Notes: generated by a model from the letters alone, not told the origin. A stretch of DNA of 41,438 nucleotides from Flavobacteriia bacterium (GCA_011391075.1 JAABRF010000015.1:1-41438), one strand, 5' to 3'; counted from the first letter of the stretch, positions 25,221 to 33,485 are shown. Numbers and translations: made by a program.

Positions 25221-26063
25221 CTATAGTCTTTTTAGGATTTTAAATTTAATATCATACGGTTTTATTTCAAAATTTTGGGATTCCAAAACAAGTTGACTTT
25301 GAAATGTGCATAAATCCTTACATGGTCTAGGTTCAAAACTACAATCAATAACTACAAAGTCATCAACAACATACCCATCAAAAAAAGTATAATTGTAAGT
25401 GTAGGCATCATATTCAATTTTGATAATCTTCGTATTTTGATTATCTGAATCTATTACTTCAATAATTCTAGGTTTTTTAATTTTTTTAATTCCATCTTTT
25501 ATTTTAATACGATTGATTTCTTTGATAAGAACGTTTTGACTATTTTTGATTTGGTTTTCAAATTCATCAAACACTGCTATGCTTTCCGGAGATTCAATAT
25601 GAGTATTATTTGATTTAACTTTTGGATAAGTATTCCTATATATATCAATTCTTTGAGAAAAACCATCGTAAAAAGATGTAATAAATTCATCATATGTTAT
25701 TTTTAAACTACAATTGAAATCATAAAAAGTCACAATAGGTTCTTCTATTTTTTTGTATTCAGATGTTGTCTCATCTTTAATCAGAGTCATTATATTATCC
25801 TTAAAATAATATTTTAAATGATAAATTTCTGTCTTATTAAATGTTAAATACAAGCTATCTTTTTTTACATAATAATTATAGTAAAAACTTTTAGTAGCTG
25901 TCATTTCATCAATAAAGTAAACTTGATTATCAGTGAAATGCATTTCAGAATAATTGGTGTCCTGATTGTATAATTGCCAATTTCCAACGAAAAGATTATT
26001 AACTGTTTGACTTTGAACGAAATTTGAAAAAAACAATGTAATTAAGAATGTTCTAATAATCAT
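25221..26063 (-). CDS. Secreted protein of unknown function, 280 residues
   Basis: I do not recognise this protein. It has a signal peptide (MIIRTFLITLFFSNFVQSQT). The N-terminal part is beta-strand-rich and resembles a lipocalin-like start (LFVGNWQLYNQDTNYSEMHF, then DNQVYFIDE, DSLYLTFNKTEIYHLKYYF). It is very rich in Asn, Lys, Tyr and Ile. Two Cys pairs near the end (DCSFEPRPCKDLC) may form disulfides. It sits between the CBS gene and divergent pdxJ, with composition more AT-rich than its neighbours, as an orphan insertion would be. The -7 box candidate at 26082-26089 may drive it. Confidence 0.6.
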   Translation of the reverse strand: MIIRTFLITLFFSNFVQSQTVNNLFVGNWQLYNQDTNYSEMHFTDNQVYFIDEMTATKSFYYNYYVKKDSLYLTFNKTEIYHLKYYFKDNIMTLIKDETTSEYKKIEEPIVTFYDFNCSLKITYDEFITSFYDGFSQRIDIYRNTYPKVKSNNTHIESPESIAVFDEFENQIKNSQNVLIKEINRIKIKDGIKKIKKPRIIEVIDSDNQNTKIIKIEYDAYTYNYTFFDGYVVDDFVVIDCSFEPRPCKDLCTFQSQLVLESQNFEIKPYDIKFKILKRL

Positions 26064-26081
26064 AACTCATAATTTATATAA

Positions 26082-26089
26082 CAAAAATA
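26082..26089 (-). promoter_or_regulatory. -7 box before the 280-residue orphan
   Basis: TATTTTTG on the minus strand matches TAnnTTTG, 18 bases before the start codon. Confidence 0.4.
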
Positions 26090-26132
26090 AATAAAAAAGA
26101 ATTGATAAAGTATGTGGAGTTAGCAATAATGG

Positions 26133-26140
26133 TAAATTTG
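26133..26140 (+). promoter_or_regulatory. -7 box before pdxJ
   Basis: TAAATTTG matches TAnnTTTG, 68 bases before the pdxJ start codon. Confidence 0.35.
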
Positions 26141-26208
26141 CATTCTCAAATATTTTTTTGAAGTAACAAACTTCATTGAGACATTTTATAAACTATTAAT
26201 ATCTAAAA

Positions 26209-26931
26209 ATGACCAAACTCAGCGTTAACATTAATAAAATTGCCACTTTGAGAAATGCACGTGGAGCAAATTATCCCAATGTAGTGCAATATGCAATAGA
26301 TATTCAGTCTTTTGGAGCACAAGGCATAACCATACATCCACGTCCTGATGAAAGACATATAAGGTATCAAGATGCTAGAGATTTAAAAGCGATCATCACA
26401 ACCGAATTCAATATTGAAGGTAATCCGGTGCAGAAATTTGTTGATTTGGTTTTGGAAGTCAAGCCCGATCAAGTGACTTTGGTTCCCGATGCGGAAGATG
26501 CCATCACCTCCAATGCCGGTTGGGACACTTTAACCCACAAAAGTTTTTTATCTGAAGTCATAACCGAGTTTAAGAGAAATGGCATCAGAACATCGATATT
26601 CATTGACACAATTCCCGAGATGATTGCAGGTGCTGCCAATGTGGGTGCAGATAGAGTGGAATTGTACACGGAAGGCTATGCAAATCAGTTTGCCCTAGCC
26701 AATCCTGATGCAGTGCGCAGTTATGCCGAATGTGCTGCCTTGGCACATGAATTGGAAATGGGAGTTAATGCCGGACATGATTTGAGTTTGAAAAATATTG
26801 AATTTTTTGCCAAACATGTACCATATTTGGACGAAGTTTCTATTGGCCATGCCTTAATTGCGGAATCATTGTATTATGGGTTGGAAAATGTAATAAATCA
26901 ATATATTTATAAGTTGACCCCTAAAAAATAA
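26209..26931 (+). CDS. pdxJ: Pyridoxine 5'-phosphate synthase
   Basis: PdxJ condenses 3-amino-1-hydroxyacetone 1-phosphate with 1-deoxyxylulose 5-phosphate to pyridoxine 5'-phosphate, the last ring-forming step of the DXP-dependent vitamin B6 pathway. The TIM-barrel family motifs are present: LSVNINKIATLRNARG (3-18), ITIHPRPDERHI (35-46), VTLVPDAEDAITSNAGWD (about 88-105), VELYTEGYA (about 149-157), NAGHDLSLKN (about 187-196) and SIGHALIAESL (about 211-221). 240 residues is the normal length. Terminator and the next promoter overlap just downstream. Confidence 0.97.
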   Translation: MTKLSVNINKIATLRNARGANYPNVVQYAIDIQSFGAQGITIHPRPDERHIRYQDARDLKAIITTEFNIEGNPVQKFVDLVLEVKPDQVTLVPDAEDAITSNAGWDTLTHKSFLSEVITEFKRNGIRTSIFIDTIPEMIAGAANVGADRVELYTEGYANQFALANPDAVRSYAECAALAHELEMGVNAGHDLSLKNIEFFAKHVPYLDEVSIGHALIAESLYYGLENVINQYIYKLTPKK

Positions 26932-26965
26932 ATCATTAGATTAATTAAATTAAAAAAATATTTGC

Positions 26966-26998
26966 AATACCCCTAAAAAAATTGGGGGTATTTTTTTT
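26966..26998 (+). terminator. Terminator of pdxJ
   Basis: An 8-bp stem (AATACCCC, 26966-26973 with 26985-26992) with an A-rich loop is followed by a T run. The T run merges into the -33 box of the next promoter. Confidence 0.82.
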
Positions 26999-27024
26999 GT
27001 ATGTCATATTCTTTTATATTTTTG
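26996..27024 (+). promoter_or_regulatory. Promoter of the glutamine synthetase gene
   Basis: A -33 TTTG (26996-26999) is followed after 17 bases by the -7 box TATTTTTG (27017-27024), the best two-part match to the Bacteroidetes consensus in this window. It is 46 bases before the ATG. Confidence 0.6.
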
Positions 27025-27070
27025 CAACATTAAAATCAAAGTTAGATATTAAACTTTAAATCACTAGAAT

Positions 27071-29257
27071 ATGTCAACCATTCGATTCAAAGCATTTGAA
27101 AAAGCTATTGAGCGCACACCACTCAAAGTGGAGGAAAAAACTAGCAAACGTTCTCAAATTTTTGGAATTAATGTTTTCAATGATGAAGCCATGCTGCAGA
27201 GTATGACCAAAGAAGCTTATCGTAGTGTAAAAGATGCAATCCAATATGGTAAGAAAATTGACAGAAAAACAGCCGATCAGGTTGCAAGTGCTATGAAGGA
27301 ATGGTCCATTTCCAAAGGAGCGACTCATTACACGCATTGGTTTCAACCCTTAACCGGTGGCACAGCAGAAAAGCACGATGCTTTTTTTGAAACGTATGGA
27401 AATGGTAAAGCCATGGAGAAATTTGACGGAGGTCAATTGGTACAACAAGAACCTGATGCCTCGAGTTTCCCCAATGGTGGGATTAGAAATACATTTGAAG
27501 CACGTGGTTACACTGCTTGGGATCCTACTTCACCTGCTTTTGTTTTTGAGACTACACTCTGTATTCCAACAATTTTTGTTGCTTATACTGGTGAAGCGTT
27601 GGATAATAAAACTCCTTTGTTGAAAGCTTTACACGCTATAGATGAAGCGGCAACTCATGTTTGTCAATACTTTGATAAAAAAGTGAGTAAAGTAATTGGT
27701 ACTTTAGGATGGGAACAAGAATATTTTCTAATAGACTCGGCTTTTGCTGAATCTAGACCTGATATCAAATTAACAGGTAGAACACTTCTAGGTCATTCGC
27801 CTGCCAAAGGTCAACAATTGGATGATCATTATTTCGGTTCCATACCCGATAGAGTAATGGCTTTTATGCGCGAATTGGAAATTGAGGCTTTGAAATTGGG
27901 TATACCGGTAAAAACCCGTCACAATGAAGTGGCTCCCAACCAATTTGAATTGGCTCCAATATTTGAAGAAATTAATTTGGCGGTTGACCACAATGCTTTG
28001 TTGATGGACGTCATGCAAAAAGTAGGCAAACGTCACGGTTTTTATGTCATGTTTCATGAAAAACCTTTTGCAGGTATCAATGGATCGGGTAAGCACAATA
28101 ACTGGAGTTTAGCTACTGATACTGGTGTCAATTTGTTAAGTCCTGGGCAAACCCCAATGAATAATCTTCAATTTTTAACCTTTTTCATCAATACCATCAA
28201 AGCAGTTCAAGATTATGAAGAATTGTTGCGTTCTGCCATAGCTTCGGCAGGCAACGACCATCGTTTGGGTGCTAATGAAGCGCCACCTGCGATTATTTCT
28301 GTATTTATAGGAACTCAATTGACCAAAGTTTTAGACGAATTGGAAAACGTGACCAAAGGAAAATTGTCTCCTGAAGAAAAAACAGAATTAAAACTAAATG
28401 TAGTTGGTAAAATCCCTGAAATTTTATTGGATAATACCGATCGAAACCGTACTTCGCCATTTGCTTTTACAGGTAATAAATTTGAGTTTAGAGCAGTAGG
28501 AAGTAGTGCCAATTGTGCTACACCTATGACAGTTCTCAATATGATTGTAGCCAAACAATTGAAAGAATTCAAAATTAGCGTAGATGAAATGATTGAGAAA
28601 GGCATGAAAAAGGACGACGCTATTTTCAATGTGTTGAGAGAATACATCAAAGTTTCCAAAAAAATTAGATTTGAAGGCGATGGTTATAGTGAAGCTTGGC
28701 AAAAAGAAGCTGCGAAAAGAGGTTTGAGTAATAATAAAACGACACCTAAAGCATTGGAGGCTAAAACCAAACCAGAATCCATTGCTTTATTTGAAGAAAT
28801 GAAAATCATGTCACCGGTTGAATTAAAAGCCCGTCATGAAATTCAGGTTGAAGAATATATCAAGAAAATACAGATTGAATCAAGAGTTTTGGGAGATATT
28901 GCCTTGAATCACATTATCCCGACATCCATTCGTTATCAAAATATTCTCACAGAAAATGTCAAAGGATTGAAAGATATTTTTGGAAATGAATTCAAGGAGA
29001 TTGCCAAAGATCAAATGGATTTAATCAGAAAGATATCAGAACATATAGGCGCCATCAGTGTTAATGTAGAATCCATGGTTGAGGCCCGTAAGAAAGCCAA
29101 TAATGTAGAAGATATCGAAAAAAGAGCCGAATTATATTGTGACAAAGTCAAACCATATTTTGATAAAATCAGAATGCATTGCGACAAATTGGAAATGATG
29201 GTTGATGACGAACTCTGGCCATTGAGTAAATACAGAGAAATTTTGTTTACTAGATAA
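27071..29257 (+). CDS. glnN: Glutamine synthetase type III
   Basis: This large GSIII-type enzyme (728 residues, against about 450-470 for GSI) makes glutamine from glutamate, ammonia and ATP, the chief entry of ammonium into biomass. The GSIII N-terminal region (THYTHWFQPLTGGTAEKHD, about 80-98) is distinctive. The catalytic core has GTLGWEQEYFLID near 213-225, RHNEVAPNQFELAPIFEE near 282-299, GSGKHNNWSLATD near 338-350 and NDHRLGANEAPPA near 397-409. A GSIII C-terminal helical region completes it. It has its own promoter and terminator and no GlnB/AmtB neighbours. Symbol glnN follows common use for GSIII. Confidence 0.96.
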   Translation: MSTIRFKAFEKAIERTPLKVEEKTSKRSQIFGINVFNDEAMLQSMTKEAYRSVKDAIQYGKKIDRKTADQVASAMKEWSISKGATHYTHWFQPLTGGTAEKHDAFFETYGNGKAMEKFDGGQLVQQEPDASSFPNGGIRNTFEARGYTAWDPTSPAFVFETTLCIPTIFVAYTGEALDNKTPLLKALHAIDEAATHVCQYFDKKVSKVIGTLGWEQEYFLIDSAFAESRPDIKLTGRTLLGHSPAKGQQLDDHYFGSIPDRVMAFMRELEIEALKLGIPVKTRHNEVAPNQFELAPIFEEINLAVDHNALLMDVMQKVGKRHGFYVMFHEKPFAGINGSGKHNNWSLATDTGVNLLSPGQTPMNNLQFLTFFINTIKAVQDYEELLRSAIASAGNDHRLGANEAPPAIISVFIGTQLTKVLDELENVTKGKLSPEEKTELKLNVVGKIPEILLDNTDRNRTSPFAFTGNKFEFRAVGSSANCATPMTVLNMIVAKQLKEFKISVDEMIEKGMKKDDAIFNVLREYIKVSKKIRFEGDGYSEAWQKEAAKRGLSNNKTTPKALEAKTKPESIALFEEMKIMSPVELKARHEIQVEEYIKKIQIESRVLGDIALNHIIPTSIRYQNILTENVKGLKDIFGNEFKEIAKDQMDLIRKISEHIGAISVNVESMVEARKKANNVEDIEKRAELYCDKVKPYFDKIRMHCDKLEMMVDDELWPLSKYREILFTR

Positions 29258-29280
29258 TAGATTAGAATATGCTAAAATAA

Positions 29281-29310
29281 AAAACCCGATCGAAAATCGG
29301 GTTTTTGTTT
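29281..29310. terminator. Bidirectional terminator between glnN and the ABM-like gene
   Basis: A 10-bp stem (AAAACCCGAT, 29281-29290 with 29296-29305) has T tracts on both strands. It serves the convergent genes on each side. Confidence 0.85.
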
Positions 29311-29347
29311 TTACTAGCGCTAGGGGAACGACTATGCATCGCAAATG

Positions 29348-29635
29348 TTATATGATTACGTCAAATTCGTGTTGTTCACAATCTTTTTCAACTGCCAGTT
29401 TACGATATTCCAAAAAATTCAAATAGTCGGTACTGTTAATCAATGCATCTCTTTTTGATTTATCTGACCAATACTCTACCAAAAAAAACTTATTATTATC
29501 CCATCGGTCTCTAAAAATGTGAAAATGATCCAATCCTGCTGGTGTGGCTTCTGTTTTTTCAACAAATTTTTGCATTTCAATAAAAGTCTGTTCTTCACCA
29601 TCTTTTATTCTGAGAGTTGTTGCAAATACGTACAT
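29348..29635 (-). CDS. ABM-like small protein (dimeric alpha/beta barrel)
   Basis: This is a 95-residue cytosolic protein with the pattern of an antibiotic-biosynthesis-monooxygenase (ABM)/EthD-like ferredoxin fold. A first strand MYVFATTLRIKDGEE is followed by a helix (FIEMQKFVEKTEAT), a second strand pair (GLDHFHIFRDRWDNNKFFLVEYWSDK) and a helix ending at KLAVEKDCEQHEF. The phrase FFLVEYWSDKSKRDAL is like the FxxxExWxsxeal motif of ABM proteins. The role is unknown; possible quinone- or stress-related oxidase, without proof. A second ABM-like gene occurs at 37925. It is monocistronic and convergent with glnN. Confidence 0.72.
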   Translation of the reverse strand: MYVFATTLRIKDGEEQTFIEMQKFVEKTEATPAGLDHFHIFRDRWDNNKFFLVEYWSDKSKRDALINSTDYLNFLEYRKLAVEKDCEQHEFDVII

Positions 29636-29830
29636 ATTGTTTGATTGATTTTAATTAAACCTTGCGTTTGTAGTTATTTTGAATTCAACAAATGTAATAG
29701 GTATGTTAAGAATTTAATGTAACAATTATCACATTTCTGATTTGTGAACATTTTTAGCTGTATTTTTTTGTATATGATTTTGTAAAATACTAGTAATCTG
29801 TTATATAGATGTTTATGTTATTAGTTATTA

Positions 29831-29850
29831 GTCCCGATAGCTATCGGGAC
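29831..29850. repeat. Palindrome TCCCGATAGCTATCGGGA, copy 1
   Basis: A perfect 20-bp palindrome (29831-29850) lies in the hemW upstream region. The same 19 bases recur at 40934-40952, and a half copy (ATTATCGGGACT) lies at 29898-29909. Confidence 0.75.
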
Positions 29851-29872
29851 CAATAACAAATTATATATTGAC

Positions 29873-29880
29873 TATCTTTG
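29873..29880 (+). promoter_or_regulatory. -7 box of hemW
   Basis: TATCTTTG is a full match to TAnnTTTG, 42 bases before the TTG start of hemW. The palindrome copy lies 22 bases upstream, where the -33 region would be. Confidence 0.5.
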
Positions 29881-29922
29881 CAAAAAAATATCTTGATAAT
29901 TATCGGGACTAAAATCTAAATA

Positions 29923-31050
29923 TTGGCAGGTCTATATCTTCATATTCCTTTTTGCAAACAAAAATGTCATTATTGTGACTTTCATTTTTCGGTGTCTAGA
30001 CGTCAGCTACCTGAAATGATTCAAGCAATGAAAAGAGAACTTGTATTGCGTAAAGACGAATTGACCGAGACCATTGAAACGATATATTGGGGAGGCGGCA
30101 CCCCTTCATTATTGGATGAAAGAGCTTATGCCGAACTCTTTGAAACCCTTTATAAACACTACAAAGTAGGTGAGGAGCCTGAAATTACATTGGAAGCCAA
30201 TCCAGATGATTTGGATAAGCAAAAAATCAAATTACTCCAAGATTTGTCATTCAATAGGATTAGTATTGGCATTCAATCATTTCATGATGATGAATTGCAA
30301 ATGATGAATCGGGTGCATACTGCCAAAGATGCAGAATATGCCGTGTTAAGAGCTCAAGATGCCGGATTTCAGAATATTACAATTGATTTGATCTATGGAA
30401 TGCCACAATCTAATGCATCCAAATGGGAGTACAATGTAGAAAAATTCCTCCAGTTACAAATTCCGCATTTATCATCATATGCCTTGACGGTAGAATCCAA
30501 AACAGCATTGGAACATTTGATAAAAATTGGAAAAATTGCAGCAGTTGAAGAACAATTGGCTTTTCAACAATTTCATACTTTGAGAAATATGATGAAGCAA
30601 AATGGATTTGATCATTATGAATTGTCCAATTATGCATTACCTGGTTTTCAATCCCGTCATAATGTATCGTATTGGAAAGAAAAGCCGTATTTGGGTTTTG
30701 GACCTTCGGCACATTCTTTTCATGAAACTACAAGAAGCTGGAATGTTTCCAATAATGCACAATACATCAAACATTTGGATAATGGAGAATTGGCATTAGA
30801 ATACGAACAACTTTCCGTCCAAGAACGTTACAATGAATATTTGATGACAGGTTTGCGTACCAAATGGGGCGTAGATACTCGTAAAATTGAAAGCAATTTT
30901 GGAAAGGAATGTAAAATCTATTTTGAAAAAGGAGCTTTGAAATATTTGAATAATCAACAACTGCTATATATAAATAACTATGAAATCGTCGTAAATCCTG
31001 AATTTTATTTCAGCATTGACGGCATCATAGCCGATTTATTTTGGGTCTAA
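29923..31050 (+). CDS. hemW: HemW-like radical SAM protein
   Basis: This is a radical SAM protein of the HemN-like group, 375 residues. The motif CKQKCHYCDF (11-20) gives the C-x3-C-x2-C cluster; the residue after is Phe, not the fourth Cys of true coproporphyrinogen III dehydrogenase HemN, so it is HemW (a heme chaperone) and not the oxygen-independent oxidase. Further family motifs are YWGGGTPSLLDE (55-66), LEANPDDLD (81-89), FNRISIGIQSF (99-109) and LIYGMPQS. The start is TTG giving MAGLYLHIPFCKQ; family starts at this point and no ATG precedes it in frame. It ends nine bases from the convergent folK gene. Confidence 0.9.
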   Translation: MAGLYLHIPFCKQKCHYCDFHFSVSRRQLPEMIQAMKRELVLRKDELTETIETIYWGGGTPSLLDERAYAELFETLYKHYKVGEEPEITLEANPDDLDKQKIKLLQDLSFNRISIGIQSFHDDELQMMNRVHTAKDAEYAVLRAQDAGFQNITIDLIYGMPQSNASKWEYNVEKFLQLQIPHLSSYALTVESKTALEHLIKIGKIAAVEEQLAFQQFHTLRNMMKQNGFDHYELSNYALPGFQSRHNVSYWKEKPYLGFGPSAHSFHETTRSWNVSNNAQYIKHLDNGELALEYEQLSVQERYNEYLMTGLRTKWGVDTRKIESNFGKECKIYFEKGALKYLNNQQLLYINNYEIVVNPEFYFSIDGIIADLFWV

Positions 31051-31059
31051 AGTTTCAAC

Positions 31060-32199
31060 CTATTTATTTCTTTGAAATTGGATGATATCCTTAACAATTT
31101 TGCGGTAATCTTCAGGGCGTTTTACAAAATCAATTTCTGAAACATCAATGATAAGCACATTCAGGTTTTTTTCAGATTGAATGAAGTTGGCGTAACCTTT
31201 GTGGATTTTTTTAAGGTAATCTTCTGTGATATTTTGTTCATATTCTCTTCCTCTACTTTTAATATTTTCTAATAATCGTTCCGTATTTTGATAGAGATAA
31301 ATGTACAAATCGGGTTTGGTGATTTCATTGTACATGATGTCAAACATGCGTCTGTACAAGGCGTATTCTTCGTGGGATAGGGTTACTTGGGCAAATATCA
31401 GAGATTTGAAGATGTAATAATCGGAAATGATAAAGCTCTTAAACAGGTCAAATTGTGCTAAATCATCGGAGAGTTGTTGGTAACGATCGGCTAGGAAACT
31501 CATTTCCAGCGGAAAAGCATATCGTTCTTCGTTTTCATAAAATTTGGGTAAAAAAGGATTGTCGGCAAAACGTTCCAAGACTTTTTTGGCGTTGAAATCA
31601 TCGGAGAGCATATTGGTCAAACTCGTTTTACCTGCGCCAATATTACCTTCAATACCGATATAATTGTACAACTCAGGAATACTCACCGGTCGGGTGAGTT
31701 TGACATCTTCCAAAACTTCCACTTTCAATGGATCTGCACATTCTTGAAGCAAGGTTTTGACAGTTTTCTTCTCAAACGGATGAATAAAAAGAGGTGTAAT
31801 ATCGGCCAAAGGTTGTAACACAAACCTGCGTTTGGTCATTTCGGGATGAGGTACTACCAATTTTTCGGAAAAAATAATCTCATCTTCAAAGAGAATGATG
31901 TCAATATCGATGATTCTCGATTCGAAAGAATCAGATTTGACACGTGTACGGCCAATAAAATTCTCAATTTCCAACAATTCATGGATGAGGAATTCCGGAT
32001 TGTGTTTGGTTTGAACCCTAATGGCAATATTTAGAAAATCATCGGCTTTAAAACCGTAGGATTCAGTTTTATATACGGGTGAAATATGAGAAATCATGCC
32101 AATGCGTTCGGCAATCAAATCAACGGCTTGTTGGAGAAAATCCAGCCGATCACCTTGATTGCTACCCAAACTCAGATATGTTTCTCTTAATAAACTCAA
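31060..32199 (-). CDS. folK: Fusion of FolK (HPPK) and a deoxynucleoside kinase
   Basis: This is a two-enzyme protein of 379 residues. Residues about 1-160 are 6-hydroxymethyl-7,8-dihydropterin pyrophosphokinase (folate synthesis), with TYLSLGSNQGDR (7-18), SRIIDIDIILF (94-104, metal Asp98 and Asp100) and VPHPEMTKRRFVLQPL (116-131). Residues about 178-379 are a deoxynucleoside kinase with P-loop GIEGNIGAGKTS (182-193), the catalytic FLADRY (235-240) and the lid SRGREYEQ (315-322), as in bacterial deoxyadenosine/deoxyguanosine kinases. The start is TTG at 32199; another TTG at 32250 is in frame but adds 17 residues unlike the family. Such fusions occur in flavobacteria. It is convergent with hemW. 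Confidence 0.88.
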   Translation of the reverse strand: MSLLRETYLSLGSNQGDRLDFLQQAVDLIAERIGMISHISPVYKTESYGFKADDFLNIAIRVQTKHNPEFLIHELLEIENFIGRTRVKSDSFESRIIDIDIILFEDEIIFSEKLVVPHPEMTKRRFVLQPLADITPLFIHPFEKKTVKTLLQECADPLKVEVLEDVKLTRPVSIPELYNYIGIEGNIGAGKTSLTNMLSDDFNAKKVLERFADNPFLPKFYENEERYAFPLEMSFLADRYQQLSDDLAQFDLFKSFIISDYYIFKSLIFAQVTLSHEEYALYRRMFDIMYNEITKPDLYIYLYQNTERLLENIKSRGREYEQNITEDYLKKIHKGYANFIQSEKNLNVLIIDVSEIDFVKRPEDYRKIVKDIIQFQRNK

Positions 32200-32308
32200 T
32201 GTTGAATGTTTTATGTCCCTATTCCCGATACTAAGTCTGCTGTGAGCCAAGACTATCTGAACAGGAAGATTGGCGATTTCCGATGTATAGATTTTTGAAT
32301 AAAAACTA

Positions 32309-33037
32309 CTATTTCTCTGATGTAATTGTATTGGCAGTATCTACTTCTGATTTTTTAACTTTAGCTAAAAATTCTAGAAATTTTTCTCCATACATAGAAT
32401 TTCTAGTTTTCTCATTCATTGATTTTTCAATGGTATCGAGAAAATACATGTTGGCATCATATAATTCAGTAAGTGCCAGATAAGGTGCTATTTCCATATC
32501 GGCATGTTTGACAGCGTAATTGGCTGTATATAAATATCGTCTTTTTACGTGGTTTTTGAAAACTTTGTCTATTGAATCAATTTTAGTGTAGTTTTTATCT
32601 TTTTCTGCCATTAAATTATCTCTTATTAAAACAAGCCTTTCGTCGTTAAACTTACTGATCATTTTCTTATAATCTGTCCATAAATCATGGTTTTTGGATC
32701 CTTTTACTTTGGCAGCAGAAGCAAATTTTTCCAAATGGGTATCGATGGTGATGACGCCTTCTTCAGCAAAAAACAAAATGTAATCCAGTTGAAATTTTTT
32801 CAATCTTAGGTAATAGATTTCCGGACTTTTAATTCGGTTTTTCATTTCAAATTTTCCGTCTTGAATAACTTGGAAAGAGTCCACAGTAACGACTTGGTCA
32901 TTTTTAACTTTTTGGAGTAACAAGGTGCCATCGGTCATGCCTTTAATTTCTCCTTTGACGATGACATATCCTTTTTGGGGTTTATCACAGCTGCTTAACG
33001 TAATAAAAAGTAAAGAAAAAAGAATAAGATTTCTCAT
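32309..33037 (-). CDS. DUF4369-domain lipoprotein
   Basis: This is a 242-residue lipoprotein with signal MRNLILFSLLFITLSSCDK (lipobox Cys17). The N-terminal half (about 23-118, YVIVKGEIKGMTDGTLLLQK then VDSFQVIQDGKFEMKNRI) has the beta-sandwich pattern of DUF4369, the domain often found before thioredoxin modules in Bacteroidetes. Here no thioredoxin motif (CxxC) follows; instead there is an alpha-helical half with charged repeats (KIDSIDKVFKNHVKRRYLYT). It may therefore be a thioredoxin-less member or a remnant. It lies upstream of folK on the same strand and has a -7 box at 33063-33070. Confidence 0.78.
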   Translation of the reverse strand: MRNLILFSLLFITLSSCDKPQKGYVIVKGEIKGMTDGTLLLQKVKNDQVVTVDSFQVIQDGKFEMKNRIKSPEIYYLRLKKFQLDYILFFAEEGVITIDTHLEKFASAAKVKGSKNHDLWTDYKKMISKFNDERLVLIRDNLMAEKDKNYTKIDSIDKVFKNHVKRRYLYTANYAVKHADMEIAPYLALTELYDANMYFLDTIEKSMNEKTRNSMYGEKFLEFLAKVKKSEVDTANTITSEK

Positions 33038-33062
33038 TTGGAATCAAAAAATGGTTAGAAGG

Positions 33063-33070
33063 CAAAAATA
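33063..33070 (-). promoter_or_regulatory. -7 box before the DUF4369 lipoprotein gene
   Basis: TATTTTTG on the minus strand matches TAnnTTTG, 25 bases before the start codon. A TTTTG further upstream (33095-33099) could be the -33, though at a long spacing. Confidence 0.45.
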
Positions 33071-33132
33071 AAAAACCTAATTCAGTTTTAAAATCAAAAT
33101 ACAGGTTAATTATGATAAGTTATCAACCAAAA

Positions 33133-33154
33133 AAACCGACTTAATATCGGGTTT
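33133..33154 (-). terminator. Hairpin with T run after the 46-codon ORF
   Basis: AAACCGA (33133-33139) pairs with TCGGTTT in a stem that has one bulged G (33147-33154). On the minus strand it is followed by TTTTTTGG, so it can end a minus-strand transcript that begins at the small ORF. Confidence 0.6.
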
Positions 33155-33158
33155 GAGA

Positions 33159-33299
33159 TTAATTTTTCTTTAGTAGTACTTTCTCCTGCGTAAATTGATA
33201 GGCAGTATCTAGGAATTCTTCCATTTTGAACCAATTGGCGTTGGGATCATAATAATTTAAAAAGTGATTTAAATGTGCTGAATTTAAGAATGTTAACAT
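33159..33299 (-). CDS. Small ORF, 46 residues, unknown
   Basis: This 46-residue reading frame was missed by longer ORF filters. It begins MLTFLNSAHLNHFLNYYD, followed by PNANWFKMEEFLDTAYQF and ends VLLKKN. Its balanced content of Trp, Tyr, Phe, Glu and Pro is unlike random AT-rich DNA. A terminator-like hairpin follows the stop at a fitting distance. It could be a complete tiny protein, or the tail of a decayed longer gene; no frame upstream continues convincingly. No family is recognised. The remainder of this 448-base gap holds no other gene. Confidence 0.5.
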   Translation of the reverse strand: MLTFLNSAHLNHFLNYYDPNANWFKMEEFLDTAYQFTQEKVLLKKN

Positions 33300-33485
33300 A
33301 TTAAGATCTTATATTCTTGGTTCAATAAAAAAATATAAGATGGATTATATATTAATTGATTTGAATTTTATGAGATACAAAGTGAAATATATGTAAAAGA
33401 ATTGGAAAAGAAAACGTAAGTTTCTATCTTTACCGCTTGTTTGAAATGAAACATCAAATACATTAAAAAAACAAAAATCTATATT
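33300..33485. other. Gap before the HerA-like gene
   Basis: No gene seen. A TATCTTTA box (33425-33432), one base off the -7 consensus, may serve the HerA-like gene that starts 54 bases further on. Confidence 0.4.
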
